Source: Apostichopus japonicus (lineage: Eukaryota > Echinodermata > Holothuroidea > Aspidochirotida > Stichopodidae). Taken from it: 64,000 bases of DNA. This document shows positions 47,647-59,900 of this stretch, piece by piece (position 1 is the stretch's first letter; each line of letters starts with the position of its first letter). Under the pieces are notes generated by a model. That model saw only the letters and a program-made list of their open reading frames with translations, was not told the origin of the DNA and did not search any database. Made by a program: the position numbers and the translations under genes. The stretch lies in contig NC_092573.1 in assembly GCF_037975245.1 (NCBI RefSeq), positions 5,643,501 through 5,707,500 on the forward strand. The letters run 5' to 3'.

Positions 47647-48014
47647 GGCGTAGGAACCGGGGGGCTGGGGGGCGCCAGCCCCCAGGTGCAAAATGTGTAG
47701 GGGCGGAAGTATCATTCCGCCCCCCCCCCCCGCTTCGCAAGTCAGAAAACCCCTTTTTCATTTTCAAATGAGAAAAAAATCTCATTTGGAGCACCAAATT
47801 GCATCTAAGGCCAGGTGAAAATGCAAAATTATATACAAAATGGAGTGGGTGGGTGGGTTGAAGTGTGCTATATTGCACCAAATTGCATCTGAGGCCACCT
47901 GGAAATGCAAAAAAAAATCCAACGGGGAGGGGGACACCCCCTCCCCTTAGACCCCTCCCCAGGCCGGCCATCAGTCTTCAGCCCCCCCCCCACTCAAAAG
48001 TACCTTCCTACGCC
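47647..48014. mobile_element. MITE with GGCGTAGGAA ends, intergenic
   Basis: Terminal inverted repeats GGCGTAGGAA / TTCCTACGCC, 368 bases, G/C-rich subterminal runs. Shares GGCGTAGGA with the element at 44622, so probably the same family. Internal 'GCACCAAATTGCATCT' is duplicated. Confidence 0.7.
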
Positions 48015-48379
48015 ACTGATACGGTTGGTTGTTAAAAGGATAGTGATATTGGAAATCGTCCATAATTGTGTTCTTTGATTTTCTGGCATACTTTGGTGAT
48101 ATGTTATTTAGGGGGAAAATGCCTTGAAAAAGTGAAAGTATCAGTATTGGCCCAAATATGCTACAAAGTCAAATAATGGTCATTGATACACACCAAAGTT
48201 TAACAAGCCTCATTTTACTTTATACCCTCGAGATATTTTGCCTGATCGAATCATTTTTTTGCATGCAAAAATTTGGCCAATACTGCTTATGTTTCCAGCA
48301 AATTTCCACACAATTTAGATAGTGTAAATGAAATTTCATATTGCAAATATAAATGCGATAGGAAACGTGATTATATACC

Positions 48380-48715
48380 CAGGGGCCCGTAGGAAGCTTC
48401 CAAAAAGTGGGTGGGGGGGCACAACATCAGAGGGACACTTTCTCATTCCACAACCACCACTCGTTATGCTATAAACCAATACACACCGGCCATATCATTA
48501 AATATATATGATGTGTTAGTAAGCTATCAATACTATCATAGTGCACGTGAATAGCTCAAATAAAATATTAATATTTACAACGAATTCAAAAGACAATTCT
48601 TCATCAAAGGGGCACATTTTATTGCCGGTAGGGCACATTTGCTATGTTGGAAAAAAGTGGGTGAAGGGGGCACGTGCCCCGGTGCCCCCCGTCTCCGTCT
48701 CCTACCCCCTGAATA
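48380..48715. mobile_element. Possible third MITE of the same style
   Basis: 'AGGGGCCCGTAGGA' at the left and 'CTCCTACCCCCTGA' at the right are imperfect inverted repeats around G-rich DNA. Weaker than the two above. Confidence 0.4.
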
Positions 48716-51700
48716 TACCGATACGATAGGATCATTCGGCTACTGACTGTCAAATATGAAGTTTTACCGACTAAATTCACATGTAAATTAAAAGAAAAGT
48801 GAACTTAGGTAAAGTTATGAATGTGGGTGCGTAAACAACCAGTATAGAATGATATTGTTAATCAATCGTACTAGGCAAACGTAAAAGGGAAAATACTAAA
48901 AAACTACACTTTAGATCCAAAGCAAAATGTGGCAAACTTTACAAATCGAAACTGAGAGCCCTGGAACCGGGAGGGGTGCATGGGAGGCTATGGGGTGGAG
49001 GGGAAGTTTGACAGGTAGTTTGAGCGCAATAAAGCAATCAGGCATGTAACGTTAACCGTCTCGCAATGCTGGTAGACACACACCAAATTATTCGGGTGGG
49101 GGAGGGGGGGGGCGGGGGAGGTGATGTTTGGAATTAACTATGTTACGTATACATATTTATTTATTTATTTGTTTGCCACAAAAGTATAAAGTGGAGGAAG
49201 TCTTCCATAAATTTGCTTAAAAGCTAACAATGTGGAAGACTCCCCGAAGAAAGAAAAGAAAAGAAAAGAGTATATACAGTAGCACTTCAAAGAGCTTGGA
49301 CGGAGACTGAAGACTGAAAGGGAACTGGTAAGATCAACATGAACGTTTTTTCGTTGTGCTTATCTCGATTTTGCGGTTACCCCGTGCTTCCATCTAGTAA
49401 ACAGAGTTAATTGATTTTCCACAGATCAAACCCAGAATCTTCCTTTGTAATGAACGATGTAAACAAACGCAACTAGCATATTGTAACAGGAAATAGGTGG
49501 AATCATCCAAGGCCTTCTAAGAAACTTCAGAAGAAAGTTGACAAAATCGCATTTCCGGTCTAAGTATATATGCTATCCCAACAGGCATTGGGTCATGGCC
49601 TCCCAACTTGCAGGTTGTATATTGTATTCTAACTCCCGTTGTACCTGGCCCTAATTGAGTATATGATAATGAAAATACGACTGCTGTTAAACATGATGTT
49701 ATTTTTTGTCATCCCTAACGTGTAGTGATATATCTCTCTTTCCTCTATATCAGTTTATTGTTTGCGCGGTTGCATTTACAAATATCACAAACTAGAAGAC
49801 ATTACAAATTTTCAAAGAAAATTTCCAATTATATTTCAAATAGAAGTTTGACAATATTAAAGGAACGTCTTAATTCCTCTTACTTTACATTAGCCTTGCT
49901 TGGAGTATATATTTCTACTTTTAACATAAACGTAGTATTTTGTGCAAAAACAGATTAGTATATGGTCGTTTTCTTTACTAAATAAAAAATGCGGATTCAT
50001 GTTGAAAATAAGGAAGTTATAAGGAAATACAATAACCACCAAAATAGATATCATGCTTGTTGAGAGAAAAATGCACGCCAAACATATTGCACTTTGGACA
50101 AAAAATTAGAAGTTTCTTCACCCCCCCCCCCAAAAAAAAAAGAAGAAGTATATGTTTCTTCGAATCTTCCACAAAAAGGACATGAAGCAGTATCCTTTTT
50201 GGATTGATACGATGAGGGGATTAGGACCCAATATTCTACGGACAAACAAAATTGCAAGTGTCGAACTTTACTTTTCGAACAGAAAGAAAAGTAGTTACAG
50301 GGGGGGGGGGGGGGCCGGGGGCTCCTCAGTCCTTTATCGCAATATATGAATGAATGTAGAGCTGGTGGCGGTGGAATTGCATGAACAAAAGTAATGATGA
50401 AAACAATTGACCCACTCCACGGCAAACTCAACAATTATGATATATTTTTCGTTACAAACTTGCCTCTATGTATAGAAGGCAACGTCACTTGTCGTACAAA
50501 ATCTTTTGCATGTTGGATATAAATTTGGGTGACGTTTAATGTACGTATAGTGAGTGAAACAAACTATTCCAATTTGGACAAATCAGTTCACCATTATATT
50601 CTGCTGTTTATATTTGATATATGTATATATTCCGCTAACAACCAACCGACTGTAACCGTACATCGTAACCATCTTCTCAGTTGGAATATGGAATATGGAA
50701 ACATAAAATACTTATGACATACCCCGTTCTACCCCCCCCCCGCCCATCCCCACTATCCTCAGAGTTGTCGAGAGTCAGTCGAACCATGAGACCACAGGGC
50801 TTCTATTTGCCATCTCCAATTCTCCATAGTTTAGTGTTTTTAAAATATATCAAAATCAGAATACATTATTCATTATCCTATATTTTCCATTGTCCCGGCC
50901 TCCACATTTCCCCGGCCCCTAACTGACACGGAGCCCAAGACAAGTATCTCAGTTGATCCCCGCCCCTCCCACCCCACTTTCACGCCCTGCAGTCGCCTTC
51001 CTGTTTTTGCTAAAATAGAGTATTGATCATTGATCACCTTATAACGTAATTATAGGGAGATGAAAGTCCAGTGTCCGACCTGTTCAAATATCTTCCTTTC
51101 TTTTTGTTAATAAATTTAAAGTAGTGTACGGAAACGTAGCCTTTAGGGGTTCATTACAATATACCTGATTACTTCCTTTTCAGCTGAATAAATAATTCTG
51201 TATTAAATGAGGAATTCTGCTTTCCTTTCGCTTACCGGCCCACTCCTGGTACCACCACTTTTGTTTGGTTTTACTTCCTTCCATGTTTGGTATTAAAAAA
51301 AAACTTAAAATTTAAAATGGAGGAGCTAATCTTATGATAAGATTTCCCGAATAACCATAAAAATAGAGATTTTACCACCCTAAACCAAGCACCAAATATG
51401 TGTACGTCCTTTTTTCCGAGAAGGATCCTCTCCCGGAAGGAACATTGACGATGAAATAGTAATCCTAGCGACGCGGCAACGTCCTATGGCAGGATCTGTT
51501 ATGTAGGTCAGAAATGCTACAGTCGTAGCACGGAAGTACAGCGGTGATCGTACCATATAGAATTATCCTTCCACGGTCGGAAGTACGACACCTGACCGGT
51601 GTGACACATTATCTTGTCCTCTGTATAGAAAGAGCTCGCCGGACCATCAGAATGTTTCCTCAGTGCCGCTCGGACAGCACATATCCTTACAAATATGATG

Positions 51701-53443
51701 CTACAGACGATGTATAGAATGGGTTATCTTCATTTCCAATATGCTAAGGCAAAGGAAATATTTTATAGGCCTATTATGGAAGATTGTCGTTAACTGAAAA
51801 CTTCAGGAGATTATATTAAAAAAAAAAAAAATACAGTGATCTAAAAAGCCAGAAGTGTAACCGTATATTAGTTTTAATTTCGAAACTGAAAAGTATTTTG
51901 ATGTTTAATACTAGCAGTATGGCCTATACTCACCTCGGTTGTATTTACATGGAGGCGTGTTCAAGAGGCCATATAATATAGGGTGAGCATAACCCGTGGT
52001 GATCTTCTTTAACTGTGCCTAACGCAAGTTATACTGAGGGGGTTTCGAACTGGCAATGGTGGGACAATAATTGTGAAAGTGGAGGGTGGATGTTCTTTGG
52101 TGGCCGCTGATACATGAAGACAACGTAAACGCCAAAAATGTAATCCATTACGGCTATATATGATTTTCACTATGTACAGCCCGCTAACTATAAGAGAACT
52201 GCTGTTTCCTTACGTGTCGAATGTCCAACGAATTCCTACAGGGACATAATTAGATTTGCTCAAGTCGTTGATTTTGGTTTTGAAACAGCTTCAAAAAGCT
52301 GTGATATCTCCTAAATAAAGTAAGATTTTTTGGAATATGTTCATCCCGATCTCATAATTTACTGATGATGGTTGAAATTCGTGTCCCCTTCCCATAAATG
52401 TCATGTGCGTAAACTAGTTCTGGCGAACTTTTTTTTTGGGGGGGGGGGGGGTCGGGGATGGAGGGGGATTTACTGTGACGTGGGGAGTAAACTAGTGTGG
52501 TGTATTTTATCAAGGCGAACTTATTTTCCTGGAGTTAATTATGGGTAAACCTGTCTACATACTCCCAGAAAAAAAACCCGCAAACAGTTTATTCTTTCAC
52601 ATTAATCGAATAACAAAATATGATAATTTGTGTGCAAAGTATTACATAATGCATGTTTTGTTATCTTCTCTTTACTCGCAACAATTCGTCACCCTGACCC
52701 TTACCGTATAATACATTAAGAACATTACAACATGGAAAATCTAGCATTTCGATTAATTTCTTCTATTTGAAATAAAATAACAAAGTTAAGCCAATGAACT
52801 ACACTTTTTTTAAAGGGATTTAACTCATTTGAGTAACAACAGCAACAGCTATGCAACCTAGTTTGAATGATTTAAGGGTAAATTCTGCTATACTACTTGT
52901 GACAAGTTACAGTAACACTGAATTGAATTGAATTGAATATTGGAACCACCACGTACACAATAGGCTACTAAGACGAATGTCAGTAATTTATATCATATCA
53001 TACATCATATTCGAACGAGAGTTGAAACTCCTTGGACGTATCACGGAAATCTAAGATGGGCAAAAAAAATTTACTGACGATCTCTGATCTCGCGGCGTCG
53101 CACTTTGGCCGTATGTTTGGGAAACCCTGATATGACCATTTTTCTGCTTCTTGTTTCCTCTTTTCGGGCAATTATCTATATTAATGGCGACATCGGTCTA
53201 AGGCAATGGTGTTGTATGGCCTTGTGGATCCTTAACTTGGCAATCGAATGATAAGAAAGAAAGAAACCAGTTGGTAAATAATCTGGCGTTTCTCGGCAAA
53301 CCTAATAGTGCTTAGGCACACATGAATAGATATAGCAGTGACAATTATGTCCCAGTTTTCCGGGTCACACAATAAGATAAGCCCACACAATCCCAGAGGG
53401 TTGTTTATTGGTACACGTATATTCAGAGCTCGTTAAGCTTCGC

Positions 53444-53453
53444 TATATATAAA
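53444..53453 (+). promoter_or_regulatory. TATA box of gene B
   Basis: TATATATAAA within GCTTCGCTATATATAAACAG, a strong metazoan TATA match, 352 bases before the start codon. Transcription would start near 53475..53485 and give a 5' UTR of about 330 bases with a tiny upstream ORF (ATG at 53485, four codons). Confidence 0.55.
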
Positions 53454-53804
53454 CAGCCTCGGCTTCGCTGAAAGGCAATAACACATGTTTGTTGTTTAGT
53501 TAGAGACCTTTTGTCCTTCACTAAACTTTGTTAGTCTCAGATTACATCCCCGGGGTACAGCCAAGCAGTGGAAAATCTTTGGGAAGCGTCTATATGGAGT
53601 GAATTGTTGAGACAACGTTAGAAAACGTGGACACAGCTCTGCATTCACCTGCGGTACTGCATTGTGACCTTCTGCCATATAAGTTCAGGCCTGCTGCAGA
53701 GTCAGGACATTGTCTCGCCAACTGACTGAGAACAGGTCGTAAGACAATACGCTACCATCAAACAGCGTATATGCTTCACCTTCATTACATGAAAAACATC
53801 AATC

Positions 53805-53914
53805 ATGATGGGCACACTGAACTGCGAAGTTGTTTTCCTTCTGGTGGCTTCTGTAATCATCGGTTGCCTTTCGGATCATCACGAACCTAACGAAAGTGGC
53901 TCAGAATATAATGG
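53805..53914 (+). CDS. Gene B exon 1: signal peptide
   Basis: Encodes MMGTLNCEVVFLLVASVIIG, then CLSDHHEPNESGSEYN: a hydrophobic secretion signal and an acidic/polar linker, with an N-E-S sequon. Two ATGs are adjacent (53805 and 53808); the first is taken. Donor GTAACG, phase 2 out. The 5.5-kb intron 53915..59457 contains a 1.1-kb foldback repeat (57261..58346), a G-rich run near 54890 and a duplicated segment of about 140 bases at 56860..57060. Confidence 0.85.
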
Positions 53915-56900
53915 GTAACGTATTCTTTTTCGAATTAATTTAAATTGTTATGATCATGTTAGTGCAGTTGCTTTGCATTAATATGCGTTATATTTAACTA
54001 CCATATAGTTGTAAATTGTATTTGTATGCGTTCGAATAATATTTTCTTTAAATAGTTCCGAGATTAACTTGATGATGGAATAGATTATAACAAGGCTTTC
54101 CGCAATCATTGCATACAGTAAACAGCCGTATATTCAATAGGCAGATGGGTAAGTGCCGAGGGGTCATCAAGGTAAAAGAAGCCATAAAGGTCACGGGTTC
54201 GCCAAGTTCACGGGACCAACGTGAACACTTATTGTAGGCAAGACAGATCTGTATTATAGTATCTGTCGACAACTATATACATCTATCTATTTTCGGGTTG
54301 TGCCTGGAAAGACTTTACAAGATTGGGGAAAATATGGTGCCTTAGAGGCCCAGATGTATGAGTAATCTTGTACTAGTCTAATATGTAAAATTGTCAAGGC
54401 TGATGAAATTGAAACTATACATGAAGTTGAAGGTCACAAGTATATATTGGTCCTGTATAGAGTATCATAGAATTTAGAAAACATGTGATACGGTGCAATA
54501 TACTCATATTTTACTGCCTTCTTAACTGCACTTTCCGTGGTGAGGCGATAGCTGCGTGTGGCGTATGAGGTGGGTGGGTTGGGGTGCTGGAGTTGGTGAG
54601 CCGATGATCTAATTTCAAGTTTGGATGGATTATAAGGAGGAAAAGGTTTCAAGAGTGGGATTTGTGGACATATTTTCCTCTATTCTTTCAGTTATTACAA
54701 AATTACATCCAAGCCTTGTCAACTCTATTTAAAAAAACTTATTCTCTCCTCATATATGAGAAGAGAATAATTTAAAAAAAAATTATAGATCTGTTAGTCC
54801 TACATAAATGCACCGATATGTATAACGAAACTGCTTGTATACTGAAAAGAGCCTTACTTTGTATCTATAATAGGTAAATATATAAGTTGAAGGGGGGAGG
54901 GGGGAAGGGGGGGGGGTAACGTTTTGACCCGATAGGGCCAGAAAGTCAAATAATGGTCATCGCCTATTCCCAAAGTTCAACAAAAATGTTACTGTCACTC
55001 TTAAAGTGATCGTTATCCATAGTAAGACACAACATTGTCTACCTTTAGTAGGCCTTTTCCTCAATGGCTGGGGTTAATTTGGAGGATCCTGGCCTCTATG
55101 GAGTACTTTTGGAAACTTCTAGCAATTCTTAGCGTGAGTCAATAACATCTGGCATCAGTACTGATGATATCCTTAAATAAAACATTTAAATGCCTTACTA
55201 AGGAGAACGCCTCCGGATGAAAACAATTCTATAGAATTTAAAGATATGATCGATCATTATACCAACCAATGCGACCATAACGGGTCCTTTTAGTATATTT
55301 GGCGGGAAATGGTTCGATATGCTAATGGTGAAGACACATATATTTCCTAGTGTATAGACTCACGACTGTCTGAAATAGGTCTAACTTATTATTGTTATAT
55401 TCCTCACTCGGTTGTTTCCGCATGGGCGGTCTATGTTGCCATCACGTGCGAAAATGTTTTTTTTTTCAATCGATATATATATAGCACTTATTTATTTCTA
55501 TTGATTGTTTGGTTGTCGGAAGTCATGTCTTGAATGTTAGCTTAGCTGTCATGAGTGTGGCGTCTCCGTTGGATCGAAAGCTCCCTCAAAATATAATGAA
55601 TTCTTCGCCGTCTGTTTCAGTTTCAAGATAACGCATACCCAGGTATTTATACGTCATCATACCCGCTATAGCCTACATAAACTGAATATGATAGGCCTGC
55701 CGTAGAAATAAATCTTCGCTGAATTGTCAAACTTGACATAGTCGCGAAAAAAGTATGTGGTATCACAGTATGCGGATTCACTCATTGATGCAATCAACGG
55801 TACAGTTGGAATTCAAAACCGACTTCTCCCGCCCCCCCGTTCAGTAGCCTATAATCACTCACACAAAACAAGAAAACAAAAATGCCTGCGCGCAATATTG
55901 TTGAAACAGAATTGTACAGAGCCACTTCATTTTAAGGTCGTGTTGAGTCATTATGTCATTTTATTAGCCTTTTCCGACTCGATCACTGTATATCTCCTCT
56001 AATATGGTGCGTAAGTTAACGAACCTGTTCGAGTCGCCTCACATTACAAGTACACACTGTAGCAAATTGTCATGAACAAATGTAGATGACTATCACAGTT
56101 TCATCAACGCGCTCGCATGTTTTACAAATTGCTTTTTATCAATGAGATCTGGCCATTAAAATGACCATTACCATGTAGGGTAAAGGGCGAAAACAGTTTG
56201 GTGTATAAAAACTCATTGAGCCGTATAAATCATGCCAATATCTACATAGTTACAACTAGACGTACATACAGTACTCGTGTCAGCTTATACCGTCAAGTTA
56301 GTGAACAAGGGATCCAAGATTGTAATCTACACCGTGATAGATTAGATTCAATTGTGTATGCTGATTATTTGCATTTAAATAGCACCATGCAGTGATGTTT
56401 AATACCGTGACAGGTAAAGTTCACATTCGGAAACGCAAATGTCACGTTACCATGCAGTAGTTCTATCCGACCTAATTTGCATATAATACTCGTATAGCGC
56501 GCGCATTGGCTACATGTTTATGAGTTATAGTCGTTATGCTCCCGTGGACCAGCAACAATATTCTGTAGACTTATTTCAAATTGAAGTTGATAACCATAGC
56601 TTGGCCTACTTTATTGTAGAACGTTCAACCCGCAGGGATTTTATATATTCAGTCGGGAAAGAATATATATGACGCCCGACTATAGGCTCGGATCCAAGTG
56701 ATGTTACTGCAGGTGCCAAATCCACCTCGACAACCTCACACAAAAATTCCAAAATAAATTAGCCAATAACCACAAGCTAAGCACATGTGTCTAATTGTAG
56801 ACACAAGTCCAACTATACCGTCCTCAAAATGCACAATTTGATGTCTCACCTTTTTTTTTCTAAACGGGGGAGGAGACGTACATGGAACAGCTATAGGACA

Positions 56901-59900
56901 GCATGATACCCCCAAAGCCTCACTATACATTACGTCTGATTCATAAAGAAAACTGCTCATGTTACATCATCGAAACCACAATGCATTTTGGTATTCTGGT
57001 TTCTAAACGAGGGAGGAGACGTACATGGAACAGCTATAAGACAGCATCATACCCCCAAAACGGGAAGACGGCTTAAAATGATCCCTTGCTTTACTATATT
57101 TATCTGGATCTGGATCTGTTCCTTCGATCCCTAAACTGTTACACACCTACCTAAATCACACGGTAGAAGTAGGGTCTCTTCCTACTTCCTAGCCACACTC
57201 ACACACACACCTTGAAACACCGAGCACGTCACGGTGCGTCTACTGGACCATTTTTCGTAAACCGTACGTCTATGGTAGGCCATACGGTAAATAATTGCTA
57301 ATTTAATGTCCGTACGAAATAAAATTATTACCGGTATTAATTCTATTTAATACCGGCATTAATTCTCAGCCAATCACCATGCAGCTTCATATGCCGGTAT
57401 TAAATATAATTAATACGGGCATTAAATATAATTAATACGGACATTAAATAGAATTAATACGGGCATTAAATAGAATTAATACGGGTATTAAATATAATTA
57501 ATACGGGCATTAAATAGAATTAATACGGGCATTAAATAGAATTAATACGGGTATTAAATAGAATTAATACGGGTATTAAATAGAATTAATACGCGCATTA
57601 AATAGAATTAATACGGGTAGTAAATAGACCAATCACATCAGCAGGATTCTCACTTGGTCATCTGATCTGATCGCCGCGCCAACCTACAACTTACATTCTT
57701 CGAAGAATAACAAGACGGTTCAAAGCATTGCGAACTGATAAAACATCGGACTGGGATTGAGGGTCAACATTTGTCAATTGCCTACAAGTATCGTTCGCTT
57801 CTCGACGAAAATCATGCAAATATTGTTCTTTGTCTGTCATGCGTGCCATGCGTTGTATGTTGTACCTTGATTGCTAGCTACAACTACACTGCTCTCACGC
57901 TGGGGGATTAACACTAGCTCAGACTGAGCATGGTAACAAAATTCGCTGATGTGATTGGTCTATTTAATACCCGTATTAATTCTATTTAATACCCGTATTA
58001 ATTATATTAATGCCCGTATTAATTCTATTTAATGTCCGTATTAATTCTATTTAATACCCGTATTAATTCTATTAATACCCGTATTAATTATATTTAATAC
58101 CCGTATTAATTATATTTAATACCCGTATTAATTCTATTTAATACCCGTATTAATTCCATTTAATGCCCGTATTAATTCTATTTAATGCCCGTATTAATTC
58201 TATTTAATACTGGCATATGAAGCTGCATGGTGATTGGCTGAGAATTAATGCCGGTATTAAATAGAATTAATACCGGTAATAATTCTAATTCGTACGGACA
58301 TTAAATCAGCAATTATTTCCCGTATGGCCTACCATATACGTCCGCCGTATAGTTGCGTTTACGCTTCGTCTAACATAAAAGTTACTAAATACTTGCTGCG
58401 GAAACTCAGTTTAGTTCAAGCAGTTGAATGAGACCTGTACCAGACTTATCTTTCGGTATATTTCCTTACTATAGACTGATGAGAATGGTTATTTAACTTT
58501 AAATTAATTTTTAACCAAGGCCTTTAAATATCGAAAAAAGAAAAAAATTGAACGAAAGTTCTACTTCGAAAGTGAACGAAAGTGAACCAGGCTTTACTAC
58601 TGTAGGCTGACTAAAGCAGGGCAGCCTACAGTACATGGTAAACGGTATAGCCTAGTTAGTGTTATAGGCACAGGAGGCATAGGACGTTCCTCAACATCTG
58701 GCGTTCTGTTGGTGCAACGTTCTTCGGTTCGAAAAGTGATTAATGTATGATGGAATGGGCCTGCTAGTGTTGGCTAGGGTGAAACTTCTAATTGACAGCC
58801 TATAGAGAGTTGAGAAAGAGTTGTAAGCAGTCAAGGATTACCGATTAGCCAAAGATTCCATAATATGTGTTTTGATGGTTGTTTTGTCTTATGCCATGGG
58901 CTAATGTGTGTGAGCCTTTCGACTGTGGAAAGGGTTAGTAGTTATTAGGATTATATGTTCCGCAGTAACCACCATATCTTCAAATATTATATTATTTTTT
59001 CGTGGGAGTACCCATAATATGTTAATTCCTCATGCTGGCGTCAGCTTCAACGACCTCAGGGCCAAACCCCCTGTTAGTGTTAGTGCTTACAAGTATATTT
59101 GACAAAATATATTTAAATCAAAATATATTTTAATTTCTTTAGGTCTAAGTTAGTTTTCAATACGATACACTACACGACACTGAGAATTGGTTAATAAATT
59201 AACAATTATTGCCATTTGACGAATGGAATGCATGGATGCAAATACTTACTTCTACGACTAAATCAGTCCTGTAGCTTATGCTTATTCACCATAGGGTTCA
59301 ACAGCCACAACCTAAAGTTAAGTAATATTGACAAGTCAACAAGTAACAATATTCAGGTATAGTACTCCAATATGATTACAATCTTATTCTTAGATATGAA
59401 ATTAAGGAAACATTCTTACCTTAAACTAGATGCATTTCTCATTTTCTTACCATGCAGAGACATCGGTTTCCTTTTGTACCTTCCTGCAAATCTAGAGTCT
59501 GGTGCAACTGTGCAAGCATACATCGAGACAAACACCACAGAACCCTTCACTGCTGAATTAAATTTCATTCATTCTAATGAAGACAGACACTTTTACAGTA
59601 GTGCTAGGATTGAAAATGGTGAAGGATCCATAGATATTGAGGTATGTCCTACAGTTGTAGGTTGAACATTTTTTCTTTGCCTCATTCTATGAAATATGGA
59701 AAGCAGCTTCATTTGATTAAACCTTTTACTAAATTGTATATAAATTATATTGATTGCCTTTATACAGTAGGTAGGTCTATTCATCGACCTGTTCTCAATG
59801 TCATAAGACAAATATAAAAAGATGCTTGATGTTAATACTGGTCAGTTGAAACATTTTCCGTCTTGAGTGACTCAGGGAAAAAATTCTGTTCGCGAAATTG

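Larger units (their letters stand above)
45447..53804. other. Intergenic region between the divergent genes A and B
   Basis: About 8.4 kb between the two start codons. It holds the weak gene A promoter, two short transposon-like elements (47647..48014 and about 48380..48715), several long G or C runs (e.g. near 46602, 47720, 50300, 52435) and the gene B TATA box. I see no exon with family homology and no RNA gene; the open frames here are short and lack codon or motif support. Confidence 0.6.
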
